Source of the DNA: Leptospira kemamanensis
GTDB taxonomy: Bacteria; Spirochaetota; Leptospiria; Leptospirales; Leptospiraceae
Direction: 5' to 3'
DNA: 64,000 bases
Assembly: GCF_004769665.1 (NCBI RefSeq)
Contig: NZ_RQGG01000013.1
Location: 1 to 64,000, forward strand
In this document: positions 37,701 through 45,081 of the stretch, piece after piece
Position numbering within the stretch: position 1 is the stretch's first letter
Layout: every line of letters begins with the position of its first letter
Notes under the pieces: generated by a model
What the model saw: only the letters and a program-made list of their open reading frames with translations
Told to the model about the DNA's origin: nothing
The model's database searches: none
Translations under genes and position numbers: made by a program

Positions 37701-37932
37701 AGTGGCTGATATCAAAACCGCGATTGATTTTGGAGAACGAGTGCGATTAAGGGATCCGAATCATGTCAAAAACCTGATCAATTTGGGACAAACCTATTTG
37801 GCTGACAAAAATTATGCACGTGCTGAAAATATTTTGAGTTCCGCTTTGGAATTGGATCCTGAAAATCCAAGTTTGGTTCGCCTGATTGAGCACATTCGGA
37901 AAAAACAAATCAAACAAGAGGAATCTCGATAG
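34783..37932 (+). CDS. Membrane SpoIIE-type serine phosphatase with HAMP and TPR
   Basis: A 1049-residue signalling protein. Residues 1-260 hold seven or eight helices like a 7TM sensor module. An extracytoplasmic region of about 230 residues follows, then another helix (about 505-525), a HAMP domain (about 525-580) and a coiled coil. The PP2C/SpoIIE domain (about 630-885) keeps the metal-binding acids: LNADAMGKSMQGAGG, AEHPWIVLYRDG, IAGSDGRDD and LTDDLSLL. The last 150 residues are TPR-like. It should dephosphorylate a serine protein, such as an anti-sigma antagonist, in response to an outside signal. TAGGG stands before the ATG. Confidence 0.85.
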   Translation: MESWGKIAFDFYTFGSLVGVIFTFYNAQLFLTVKEKSEATYNLGMATLWLGLFHFGYLINFSFMGPASAYMRWFVIIGAMAGSVYLTGFFLSYPEVYFPRLKKTIFRILSAVVVLVTGYFVTISLTAGRLFFFSGHYWDFPLPVFYKAYAIIVLVFFVAFTVVAILQLFKIPKESRFTIISILISFVLITMIPGFLNVLSRDGAIGRGLYQTITDLILVVGLFVANVVYINNTKDKTTIISRIIGISLASFLLILQLVAYSVIQQTESNYDMVHTARAKNYIAGLETDQIPSFHYSYDTKERRFTHHLGKEETKIEPKAYVAEYWNVWALEMILSFEKDSRWKDNTSSLLLELPETSRGYAKELQRLIADPNVKSPKDLIFAIESEKRKILYTRNKLREIPVSGFQEKAMGLVKKEEGALSGFYAEARNVLNSSVSEEEKWETLDQMFSPMPNHGERNYRGQVKFDTHLPNYSFFVSYLIVDKKDGIVHEVGYPYVDYRSFQHEVTLPWIIGLVALGILVIFGYRLFFLIALIRPIEQIIEGLTEVNSGNLEHRLTVHVEDDIGFMARSFNRMVRSIQAARKKLQQYAEQLEEKVQERTKELENTLKEVQSLKHQQDGDYFLTSLLLQPFNVNHAMHENVRVDFLLEQKKKFTFKQYEKEIGGDLNIANQIVLNQRSYTVFLNADAMGKSMQGAGGALVLGSVFESIITRTQLLSEARNTYPERWIKNTFLELHKIFEGFDGSMLVSLVLGVIDNETGLLYFINAEHPWIVLYRDGIASFIENELMFRKLGTSGVQGNLYIKTFQLEAGDILIAGSDGRDDLLISHTEEGKRVINEDERLFLKMVEAGKGELDLIYDEMAKFGALTDDLSLLRVSFIEEKERYKIEKDKLREIQSLLAKAKEASDSSDLQEAVTYLEKAHSLEENIPEIKKKFIQLYLKLKDYGKAKKMAKDYSILRPMDTEIMYITAFCARKVADIKTAIDFGERVRLRDPNHVKNLINLGQTYLADKNYARAENILSSALELDPENPSLVRLIEHIRKKQIKQEESR

Positions 37933-37947
37933 AGTCTAAGTTTGTGA

Positions 37948-39111
37948 GTGGATGTTAACATCAAGATAGAGATTTCTCATAGTTTCTTAGATTTGAATCG
38001 GGAGGAGTGGAATCGACTGGTTCCATCTGATTCTCTATTTCAAGAATATGAATTTTTGGCGGGACTTGAGGAAACAGGATGCATCGCCAAATCCGATTGG
38101 TTTCCCGTTATCGTTTTGGCAAAACAAGCAGGAATCCTCGTGGGAGCTCTTCCTGCTTATTTACGAAAAGATTCCTATGGGGAATATATCTTTGATTTCC
38201 AATGGGCCAATGCCTTTCACAGAGCAGGGATTCCTTATTATCCCAAACTCACAGTAGCAGTTCCCTTTACCCCTGTCACTGGATCTCGTTTTTTATTGGA
38301 TCCCAATTTTTCACAGTCCGAAAAACAGGAATTAGGCGAAAAGTTGCGTTCTTCTTTAAAAGAATATGGAAGAAAGGAAAATGTATCTTCCATCCATATC
38401 CTTTTTTGTAAAGAGGAAGAACAAAGTTTAAGTGAATCGAGTGGATTTGCACCAAGGTTGTCTCATCAATACCACTGGTTCAACAGGGGTTTTCAGAGTT
38501 TTGAAGAATTTCTTTTTACGTTAGTGAAAGAGAGACGTAAGTCGATTCGCAGTGAACGAAAAAAAATAAACGAATTAGGACTCCAGATCCAAACCTTGAC
38601 TGGGGATTCCATTCACAAAGGACACGCGGATTTTTTTTATGAGTTTTACCAGGACACTCATAGTAAAAAATGGGGTCAGGCCTATCTCAATCGAACGTTT
38701 TTCCACAAAATGGTGGAGGACTTCCGTCACCGATTACTTCTTGTACTCGCATCAAAGCCAAATGGCGATCCAATTGGAGGAAGTTGGAATCTCTACCGAG
38801 ATGGTTTTTTATTTGGTCGGTATTGGGGAGCTCTGGAATACATACCCAATTTACATTTTGAATGTTGTTATTACCGATTGATCGATTTTGCAATTGAACA
38901 TAAAATGGAAAGAGTGGAGGCAGGTGCCCAAGGGGAACATAAATTCCTACGAGGGTATGAAACGGTACCAATGTATAGCGCACATCATATCTATCATGAA
39001 CAAGGTAGGAGTGCCATCGAATCCTATTTAGAAAAAGAGATCCAAATGGAAAGAGACAATATCGCCGCCTACAACTCACACTCTCCCATCAAATCTCTAC
39101 GGGAGGGCTAA
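37948..39111 (+). CDS. FemAB/GNAT-like N-acyltransferase (DUF482 / COG3146)
   Basis: A 387-residue protein of the COG3146 family, a double-GNAT-fold acyltransferase related to FemAB peptidoglycan aminoacyl-transferases. Family stretches: FDFQWANAFHRAGIPYYPKL, then AVPFTPVTGSRFLL, HQYHWFNRGFQSFEEFL, KERRKSIRSERK and VEAGAQGEHKFLRGYE. Biochemical activity of the family is not established. It starts with GTG at 37948, 15 bases after the phosphatase, and its stop overlaps the clpS ATG by one base (TAATG). FemAB folds also include the leucyl/phenylalanyl transferase Aat, so an N-degron role is a reasoned guess from context. Confidence 0.8.
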   Translation: MDVNIKIEISHSFLDLNREEWNRLVPSDSLFQEYEFLAGLEETGCIAKSDWFPVIVLAKQAGILVGALPAYLRKDSYGEYIFDFQWANAFHRAGIPYYPKLTVAVPFTPVTGSRFLLDPNFSQSEKQELGEKLRSSLKEYGRKENVSSIHILFCKEEEQSLSESSGFAPRLSHQYHWFNRGFQSFEEFLFTLVKERRKSIRSERKKINELGLQIQTLTGDSIHKGHADFFYEFYQDTHSKKWGQAYLNRTFFHKMVEDFRHRLLLVLASKPNGDPIGGSWNLYRDGFLFGRYWGALEYIPNLHFECCYYRLIDFAIEHKMERVEAGAQGEHKFLRGYETVPMYSAHHIYHEQGRSAIESYLEKEIQMERDNIAAYNSHSPIKSLREG

Positions 39112-39446
39112 TGTCAGAAACCAAACGAAAGTCTTATACTGATTTTAATGTGGAACTTTTAGAAAAGGAAAAACAAAAAAAACAAGTTAAGAAACCAAAT
39201 CGCTATCAGGTCATTCTCATCAACGATGATTACACACCACAAGAGTTTGTTGTGTATGTTTTGGCCATCGTATTTAGGAAATCGATGGAGGAATCTCGTC
39301 AAATCATGTGGAAAGCTCACACGGAAGGTTCTGCTGTTTGTGGAGTGTATTCTTTAGATATAGCAAGGACCAAGGTGGAAGATGTACATCGGTTAGCTGA
39401 TGATGCTGGACACCCGTTACAATGCCAATTGGCAAAGGAGGAATGA
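39111..39446 (+). CDS. clpS: ATP-dependent Clp protease adaptor ClpS
   Basis: A 111-residue adaptor that delivers N-degron proteins to ClpA. The core YQVILINDDYTPQEFVVYVL contains the N-D-D-Y/F-T motif of the N-degron pocket, followed by AHTEGSAVCGVY and the A-R-T-K-V helix. The Lys/Glu-rich leader is the flexible tail that enters ClpA. It is coupled to the upstream acyltransferase by a one-base overlap and ends one base before clpA begins. Confidence 0.95.
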   Translation: MSETKRKSYTDFNVELLEKEKQKKQVKKPNRYQVILINDDYTPQEFVVYVLAIVFRKSMEESRQIMWKAHTEGSAVCGVYSLDIARTKVEDVHRLADDAGHPLQCQLAKEE

Positions 39447-39447
39447 T

Positions 39448-41718
39448 ATGAATTTTTCATCGGATTTAGAAAAAACTTTAGAACTTGCCCAAAAAGAAGC
39501 AACTAAGTTTCATCACGAATTTATTACCTTAGAACATTTATTATACGGGTTAACCTTTAACGAAAAAACGAAAGAAGTCCTGATTAATGTCGGTTGTGAT
39601 TTAGATTTATTACGTGAAGAGTTATTGGATTATTTTGAAGATGATTTGTCTTCTATCTCTGTACCAAATCTCAAAATTCAACCTAAATACACTGTTGGAG
39701 TTCAGTTTGTCATTCAGTTTGCTGCGTTTCATGTGCAAAACTCCGGCAAAGAAGAAGTGGATGGGAATAATGTCCTTGTGGCCTTATTTCGAGAAGAAGA
39801 TAGCCAAGCTTGTTATCTTTTAGCAAAACAAGATATCAAACGACTGGATGTAATCAAATTCATTTCCCATGGTGTGAAAAAAGAGAAAGATTCTTCCTTC
39901 CCTGACTTTTCTGAAACCGAAGAAGGTTTCGAAGAGGAAAGTGAAGAGAAGTCTAAACAATCTGCTTTGGATAAATTCTGTGTAAACCTTACGGAAAAAG
40001 CAAAATTAGGAAAACTAGATCCTTGTATTGGTAGGGATATAGAAATTCAAAGGACCATTCATATCCTTTCCAGACGCCGTAAAAATAATCCGATTTTTGT
40101 AGGGGAAGCTGGTGTTGGTAAAACTTCAATCGTCGAAGGGATTGCCGAACGTGTTGTGAAAGGGAATGTCCCAAAAAGTTTATTAGGACTGGAGATATAT
40201 TCTCTGGATATGGGACTTGTAATGGCTGGAACCAAATTCCGTGGTGAGTTTGAAGAACGGCTCAAGGCCATATTACAAGAGTTAGTGGGAAAACCAGAAA
40301 AGGTAATTTTTATAGATGAAATCCATACCATTGTAGGGGCAGGAGCAGTGTCTGGGGGAAGTCTTGATGCTTCTAATTTGATGAAACCAGCCCTAGCCAA
40401 TGGGGAATTAAAATGTATTGGAACTACGACTTACAAAGAATACAAATCGATTTTTGAAAAAGACCACGCTTTATCGCGAAGGTTTCAGAAAATTGAAGTG
40501 GCAGAACCTTCTCGTGAAGACGCCATACAGATATTAAACGGTCTAAAACCAAAGTATGAATCCTTTCATGGTGTTCACTATAGTGCAAAAGCGATTGAAG
40601 CCTGTGTAGACCTTTCCACTTTGCATTTGCGTGATCGTTTTTTGCCAGACAAGGCTATTGATTTAATGGATGAAGCAGGTGCTTTTGTCAAATTAAGGGA
40701 CGAAAACAAAAACAAGGAAAAGAAATCTGTTGGAATTTATGAAATCGAAACCCTTGTGGCAAAGATTGCCAAAATTCCAGAGAAAACCGTTAAGGCGGAT
40801 GATAAAAAGAAATTAGAATCCTTGGATTCAGAAATGAAAACCATTGTGTTTGGCCAAGACCATGCCATCGACCAAATCGTAGATGCGATTCATTATTCAC
40901 GATCAGGTCTTGGAGATGAAGGAAAACCGATTGGTAGCTTTTTGTTTGTTGGGCCTACAGGTGTAGGAAAAACAGAAGTGGCAAAAACTTTGGCCGAAAA
41001 AATGGGGATTGAGTTTTTGCGATTTGATATGAGTGAATACATGGAAAAACATTCTGTATCACGTATGATCGGAAGTCCGCCGGGTTATGTAGGGTATGAC
41101 CAAGGAGGTCAACTCACGGATGCAATTGCAAAATCACCACATTGTGTACTTTTGTTTGATGAGATTGAAAAGGCACATGAAGATATTTACAATATCCTAT
41201 TACAAGTGATGGACCATGCCACGCTTACCGATAGCACCGGGAAAAAAGCAGATTTCAAAAATGTAATTCTAATTTTGACCACAAACACAGGTGCCCAGGA
41301 AAGTTCCAAACCACTTCTCGGTTTTGATACAGATCGTTATGATGACCGATCGATGAAGGCCATTGAAAGGACGTTTACGCCAGAATTTCGAAATCGTCTA
41401 ACATCCGTAATTGAGTTTAACTCGCTTACCGTTCCCATCGTGGAACAAGTGGTGAAAAGGATGTTCCATACCTTGCAGTTGAAGGCAAAAGAAAAAGGGA
41501 TTCAATTGGAAATCTCCGATAAGGCAGTTCGTTATTTGGCAGAAACAGGATATGATAGAGCCATGGGAGCAAGGCCAATCCAAAGGATCATCAATTCAGA
41601 AATTGGAAAACCTCTTTCGAAAAAAATCCTTTTCCATAAAGAGAAAGTGAAGTCCTTTTTAGTGGATCTAAACGAATCAGAAGAGAAGAATAAGTTAGAA
41701 ATTCTCGAACAAGTGTAA
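39448..41718 (+). CDS. clpA: ClpA, ATP-dependent Clp protease ATP-binding subunit
   Basis: A 756-residue AAA+ unfoldase that feeds substrates to ClpP. The N-domain (1-145; ITLEHLLYGL) binds ClpS. D1 has Walker A GEAGVGKTS near residue 218 and Walker B VIFIDEIHT; D2 has GPTGVGKTE near 502 and VLLFDEIEKAH. The absence of the ClpB middle coiled coil marks it as ClpA. A ClpP-docking IGF/L loop equivalent may lie near the LLGFD segment. The ATG at 39448 follows AAAGGAGG; the earlier in-frame ATG at 39400 is inside clpS. No clpP is nearby. Confidence 0.95.
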   Translation: MNFSSDLEKTLELAQKEATKFHHEFITLEHLLYGLTFNEKTKEVLINVGCDLDLLREELLDYFEDDLSSISVPNLKIQPKYTVGVQFVIQFAAFHVQNSGKEEVDGNNVLVALFREEDSQACYLLAKQDIKRLDVIKFISHGVKKEKDSSFPDFSETEEGFEEESEEKSKQSALDKFCVNLTEKAKLGKLDPCIGRDIEIQRTIHILSRRRKNNPIFVGEAGVGKTSIVEGIAERVVKGNVPKSLLGLEIYSLDMGLVMAGTKFRGEFEERLKAILQELVGKPEKVIFIDEIHTIVGAGAVSGGSLDASNLMKPALANGELKCIGTTTYKEYKSIFEKDHALSRRFQKIEVAEPSREDAIQILNGLKPKYESFHGVHYSAKAIEACVDLSTLHLRDRFLPDKAIDLMDEAGAFVKLRDENKNKEKKSVGIYEIETLVAKIAKIPEKTVKADDKKKLESLDSEMKTIVFGQDHAIDQIVDAIHYSRSGLGDEGKPIGSFLFVGPTGVGKTEVAKTLAEKMGIEFLRFDMSEYMEKHSVSRMIGSPPGYVGYDQGGQLTDAIAKSPHCVLLFDEIEKAHEDIYNILLQVMDHATLTDSTGKKADFKNVILILTTNTGAQESSKPLLGFDTDRYDDRSMKAIERTFTPEFRNRLTSVIEFNSLTVPIVEQVVKRMFHTLQLKAKEKGIQLEISDKAVRYLAETGYDRAMGARPIQRIINSEIGKPLSKKILFHKEKVKSFLVDLNESEEKNKLEILEQV

Positions 41719-41732
41719 AAAGAGAATTGATT

Positions 41733-41775
41733 GGGAAACATAAGGGAGGTGTGTTGAACTTCCTTCCTGTTTCCC
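41733..41775 (+). terminator. Hairpin after clpA, possible terminator
   Basis: GGGAAACA (41733-41740) pairs with TGTTTCCC (41768-41775), with a further imperfect AAGGGAG / CTTCCTT inner stem. It lies 15 bases after the clpA stop. The T-rich stretch begins several bases later rather than at once, so it is a weak intrinsic terminator at best. The same loop holds the ribosome-binding site of a possible 45-codon ORF. Confidence 0.4.
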
Positions 41776-41891
41776 GTTTCTATGTGTTAGTTTCTTTCTT
41801 CTTTTTATTGAGTTTTTCTTCTAACGAGTCTGTAAATAAACTTCGTCTTCCTTTTGAAAACTTAGATATCCAAATAGAAAGGCAAAACTAA
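41754..41891 (+). CDS. Possible 45-residue membrane peptide
   Basis: A TTG codon four bases after GGGAGG opens 45 codons with a hydrophobic segment (FYVLVSFFFLLSFSS) and a charged tail. A good ribosome-binding site and signal-like sequence favour it; overlap of its second half with the end of the convergent membrane-protein gene, and location in a possible terminator loop, argue against. No homologue is known to me. Confidence 0.2.
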   Translation: MNFLPVSRFYVLVSFFFLLSFSSNESVNKLRLPFENLDIQIERQN

Positions 41892-42372
41892 GTGATACCA
41901 AAAACAGATAAAACGGAATTTCTGTGCTCACTTCGTTTCCATTGACAAAGTCATAATAAGTTCTTTTCGGATCTAAATATCCCCAGAGCACCACAAGAAT
42001 ACAAATCATCTCCGTTGCAAAAAACCAGACTCTCGTCCAAGCTGATTTCCAAAATCCTAAAAAGAAAAAATTGAGTAAGCTAATGAGAATAAAAATTGAA
42101 TTGAGTTTGGGACTTAAGGAAACAGATTCTTTGATTTCAAAAAATGCGATTTCATAACGAAACCAAGGGAATACGGAGAACAATAACTGTAAAAACAAAA
42201 ATATAAAGAATAGCTTATCAAATAAAAGTTTTGTATTCCAATACTTGGATACTGAAAGCAAAATTTTTTGTCCTAAAAACCACCAAACTTTAATTAAATC
42301 TGGTATTAACTTTACTGTTTCTTTTAAAAACAAAAAAATCTCTGTGAATAGATTTACGATTGATGTTGTCAT
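41821..42372 (-). CDS. Hypothetical membrane protein, four helices
   Basis: A 183-residue protein with about four hydrophobic segments (near 48-68, 88-105, 115-130 and 150-170) rich in Phe and Trp. No family is recognised. Its ATG overlaps the stop of the RidA gene by four bases (ATGA type), so it is probably translated from the same message. Confidence 0.6.
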   Translation of the reverse strand: MTTSIVNLFTEIFLFLKETVKLIPDLIKVWWFLGQKILLSVSKYWNTKLLFDKLFFIFLFLQLLFSVFPWFRYEIAFFEIKESVSLSPKLNSIFILISLLNFFFLGFWKSAWTRVWFFATEMICILVVLWGYLDPKRTYYDFVNGNEVSTEIPFYLFLVSLSFAFLFGYLSFQKEDEVYLQTR

Positions 42373-42833
42373 TCCACTTCCACAGTCATTTCTAATTCGA
42401 CACAGGCATTTAACGGGAGGGAAGTAACACCAATGGCGAAACGAGCGTGTTTTCCCTTTTCTCCAAAAATTTCAGCTACCAGTTCAGAGGCACCATTGGC
42501 AACTAAATGTTGTTCGGTGAAGTTTTCTGTTGATGCTACATACACTCCCAGTTTGACGATGGATTTGATTTGATCGAGGGAATCAATGTGTAAAAGAAGG
42601 GTTGAGAGCCCATTTAGAAGGCATTGTCTAGCTTCTTGTTTTGCTTCGTCTAGAGTGATGCCACCACCGACTTTTCCTGTTTTTCGCAATTTTCCCGCGA
42701 CAAGTGGGAGCTGCCCGGAAGTAAAAATCAAATTCCCTGAACGTTTGGAGGGGATGTAGGCCGCAAGTGCCGCTGGGACTGGTGGAATTTGAATTCCGAG
42801 TGCATTCAATTGATCAGAGATTGCCATTGCCAT
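42369..42833 (-). CDS. RidA family protein (YjgF/YER057c/UK114)
   Basis: A 154-residue protein of the RidA superfamily, the large-insert type with YIPSKRSGNLIFTSGQLPLVAGK near the N-terminus and the ending ACVELEMTVEVE (split: NACVELEMTVEVE). Classical RidA hydrolyses reactive enamine intermediates from PLP enzymes using a conserved Arg, which is not obvious here, so this may be an Rid subfamily without deaminase activity. Two ATGs six bases apart could both start it. It is divergent from the hsp20 operon. Confidence 0.85.
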   Translation of the reverse strand: MAMAISDQLNALGIQIPPVPAALAAYIPSKRSGNLIFTSGQLPLVAGKLRKTGKVGGGITLDEAKQEARQCLLNGLSTLLLHIDSLDQIKSIVKLGVYVASTENFTEQHLVANGASELVAEIFGEKGKHARFAIGVTSLPLNACVELEMTVEVE

Positions 42834-42901
42834 CCAAACTATGCTGACAAGGCCTATGAGACAAAATTTTTTTTCCTTCTTGCAAAAAATCTAAATTTTT
42901 C

Positions 42902-42930
42902 TTGACGATTGGCAGTCAAAGATGTAGAGT
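42902..42930 (+). promoter_or_regulatory. Sigma70-like promoter of the hsp20 pair
   Basis: TTGACG (42902-42907) and TAGAGT (42925-42930) with the optimal 17-base spacer. It is overlapped by a CIRCE operator, so HrcA binding would block RNA polymerase. The expected transcript starts near 42937 with a leader of about 45 bases. Confidence 0.65.
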
Positions 42931-42935
42931 GCTAA
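42909..42935. promoter_or_regulatory. CIRCE element (HrcA operator)
   Basis: TTGGCAGTC (42909-42917), nine bases, then GAGTGCTAA (42927-42935). The right half is identical to the CIRCE consensus (TTAGCACTC-N9-GAGTGCTAA) and the left half matches at seven of nine. Spacing is exact and it overlies the -10 box, as expected for HrcA repression released by heat. Confidence 0.85.
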
Positions 42936-42980
42936 CGAAAATAGCAGGCTACGAATAAGAGTGCCAATAGGAGATTTTGC

Positions 42981-43424
42981 ATGTTATTTCGAATTCTAGA
43001 CCCACAAACCAAAGCAAACCAGTTTTGGAGAGACTTTGATCGATTGAATGATGAGTTGACTCGTTCCATTTTGGATAGCCAATTCGGAAGTTCATCGCAT
43101 TTTCCTCCTGTCAATGTGTACACCAAAGAAGATGAAGCCCTTGTGACTTGCCTTTTGCCTGGAATGGACACAGACCAAATCGATATCAATGTAAAAGACA
43201 ATATGCTTTCCATCCATGGAAAGAAAAAAGCCGAGGACTTGGCAGAAGGAACGGAAGTACATAGACGAGAGATCTTTTATGGGGAATTCCATAGAAGTTT
43301 AGAACTTCCATTCCGAGTGAATCAAGACCAAGTTTCTGCAAAATATGTAAATGGGGTGTTAAATATCCATTTACCAAGAAGAGAAGAAGACAAACCAAAA
43401 AAAGTATCCATAAACATAGGATAA
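42981..43424 (+). CDS. Small heat-shock protein, Hsp20 family (first of pair)
   Basis: A 147-residue ATP-independent chaperone. The alpha-crystallin domain runs from PPVNVYTKEDEALVTCLLPG through LELPFRVNQDQVSAKYVNGVL (parts: LPGMDTDQI, ELPFRVNQD, YVNGVLNIHLP), and the C-terminal I-x-I motif is INI. It holds denatured proteins for refolding. AGGAG lies ahead of the ATG, and a CIRCE-controlled promoter precedes it. A second hsp20 follows after 12 bases. Confidence 0.93.
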   Translation: MLFRILDPQTKANQFWRDFDRLNDELTRSILDSQFGSSSHFPPVNVYTKEDEALVTCLLPGMDTDQIDINVKDNMLSIHGKKKAEDLAEGTEVHRREIFYGEFHRSLELPFRVNQDQVSAKYVNGVLNIHLPRREEDKPKKVSINIG

Positions 43425-43436
43425 GGAGAAATCTAT

Positions 43437-43838
43437 ATGAATACACTTACAACAGATAACAGACAAGAGTTAGTGGATAAATCAAAAGTGAATGATGTAA
43501 AACCACAAGTAAGGGTTTACTCTCCGAATGTAGACGTTTATGAAACAGAAAACTCGATTTTATTTCGAGTAGAGATGCCTGGTGTGGATGAAACATCGGT
43601 TGAGATCACAATTGAGAAAGACCAACTCCAATTAGAAGGAAAATTCCAGATTGGGGGCGATGAAAAAGGCCAGGTACGACTTGCGGAATACAAAGAAGGA
43701 AACTATTTCCGTAAGTTTACCATTGGCAAAGCGATTGATTCCGAAAAAGCGGTGGCAAAAATGAAAAACGGAATTTTGGAACTTTCACTTCCTAAAATCG
43801 AACCGAAAAAAACAAAAATTGAGATTAAAAACTCATAA
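43437..43838 (+). CDS. Small heat-shock protein, Hsp20 family (second of pair)
   Basis: A 133-residue Hsp20 protein. It has the RVEMPGVDETSVEITIEKD opening of the alpha-crystallin domain, RKFTIGKAIDSEKAVAKMKNGIL (parts: FTIGKAIDSEK, AKMKNGILELSLPK) and a C-terminal I-x-I (IEI). Pairing with the first Hsp20 suggests hetero-oligomers or different client ranges. AAGGAG precedes the ATG. A strong terminator ends the operon. Confidence 0.93.
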   Translation: MNTLTTDNRQELVDKSKVNDVKPQVRVYSPNVDVYETENSILFRVEMPGVDETSVEITIEKDQLQLEGKFQIGGDEKGQVRLAEYKEGNYFRKFTIGKAIDSEKAVAKMKNGILELSLPKIEPKKTKIEIKNS

Positions 43839-43950
43839 CTCTTTTTCTGGATTTCAGGATGATAACATCGAGAAAAAAGAGTTAGTATAAGAAAGAGAAA
43901 CTGTTTCTCAAATCAATAGAAAGGTTGAAACACCAATGGACAAACGAATA

Positions 43951-43985
43951 CCCAACAGAACAGTTGTTTTGTTGGGTTTCTTTTT
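43951..43985 (+). terminator. Intrinsic terminator of the hsp20 operon
   Basis: CCCAACAGAAC (43951-43961) pairs with GTTTTGTTGGG (43966-43976) over 11 positions (one G-U) with an AGTT loop, followed by TTTCTTTTT. It sits about 110 bases after the second hsp20 stop and just before the end of the convergent hisC gene. Confidence 0.8.
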
Positions 43986-45078
43986 AGAGGAGAGTTTTTA
44001 AGGTTTGGAAAACTAGGTCGTTTTCTTCCTTGGTTCCAATCGTGATTCGAATGTAATCCTTACAAATTCCATAGGAGAAATACCGAATGAGGATATTTTT
44101 TTCTTTTAAGGATAGGTAAAGTTGTTCTGGAGAAACACCAGGTTTTGGTTGGCAAAAGAGAAAATTGGTGGAGGATTCAGGAATGGTAAATCCAATCGAT
44201 TCCAAATTGGTTTTGAGACGAGACCTTTCTTGGACCAAAAGTTTTCGTTTTTCCAGAAAATACTCTTTGTCTGCATAGGAAGTTTCGGCAATCACTTGGT
44301 CCAAGATCCCCACATTATAGGAGTCTTTCAATTTGCGAATCCATGCAATTGTCTCAAGAGATCCCACAAGATAACCCACTCGAAGTCCAGCTAATGCATA
44401 GGATTTCGAAAATGTTCTCGAAACGAGAAGATTGGGGTTTGTTTTGATCTCGGGGATCAAACTTGCCCCTCCGTCAGTAAAATCAATGTAAGCCTCATCG
44501 GACAAAACGAGTCCAGGAAAACTACGAACCAGTTTCAAAAGGTTTTGTTTTGGTTCTTCAATTCCAGTAGGAGCGTTCGGATGTGCAAAACAAAGTAATT
44601 TCCCTTCACATTTCATAAGAGTTTCTATATCAAAATGTAAGTTGGGAAGGACGGGAACTGCTTTGTATTTTGCCCCAACCATCATTTGTTCGGTGAGGAC
44701 TGGGTAATACGAATAGGTTGGGTCAGGAGCTACCACAACATCTCCAGGGCCAACAAAGGTTTGGAATAACAAACGTAAGGCTTCATCAGATCCATTGGTG
44801 ACTAGGATTTGGTTTGGATCTAAATCATAATCCTTTGCAATGAGTTCTTGTAATTTTCGGGAATGGTAATTGGGATATTTGCGAAGTAAACCTTTTTCGA
44901 TAACTTCTTCTACCGCCTTTTGGATTTTAGGCGAAGGAGGGTAGGGATTTTCGTTTGTATTTAATTTGATGGTGGAAGTTGTAAGGCCTGGTTGTTCGCC
45001 AGGAGTGTAAGGAGAAAATGTCTGTAATTCGTTTCTTACAAACAACTTCGGATCAAATGGTTTCTCTACACTAAACAT
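43984..45078 (-). CDS. hisC: Histidinol-phosphate aminotransferase
   Basis: A 364-residue PLP aminotransferase of fold type I. The PLP lysine is Lys225 in SRTFSKSYALAGLRVG; Asn168 (HPNAPTG) and Asp194 (LSDEAYIDF) contact the cofactor; the NTNENPYPPSP motif near 40-50 is typical of HisC. It makes histidinol phosphate in histidine synthesis. It follows leuA by three bases, so a histidine gene and a leucine gene share a message; some HisC proteins also serve aromatic amino acids. Confidence 0.88.
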   Translation of the reverse strand: MFSVEKPFDPKLFVRNELQTFSPYTPGEQPGLTTSTIKLNTNENPYPPSPKIQKAVEEVIEKGLLRKYPNYHSRKLQELIAKDYDLDPNQILVTNGSDEALRLLFQTFVGPGDVVVAPDPTYSYYPVLTEQMMVGAKYKAVPVLPNLHFDIETLMKCEGKLLCFAHPNAPTGIEEPKQNLLKLVRSFPGLVLSDEAYIDFTDGGASLIPEIKTNPNLLVSRTFSKSYALAGLRVGYLVGSLETIAWIRKLKDSYNVGILDQVIAETSYADKEYFLEKRKLLVQERSRLKTNLESIGFTIPESSTNFLFCQPKPGVSPEQLYLSLKEKNILIRYFSYGICKDYIRITIGTKEENDLVFQTLKTLL

Positions 45079-45081
45079 CGT

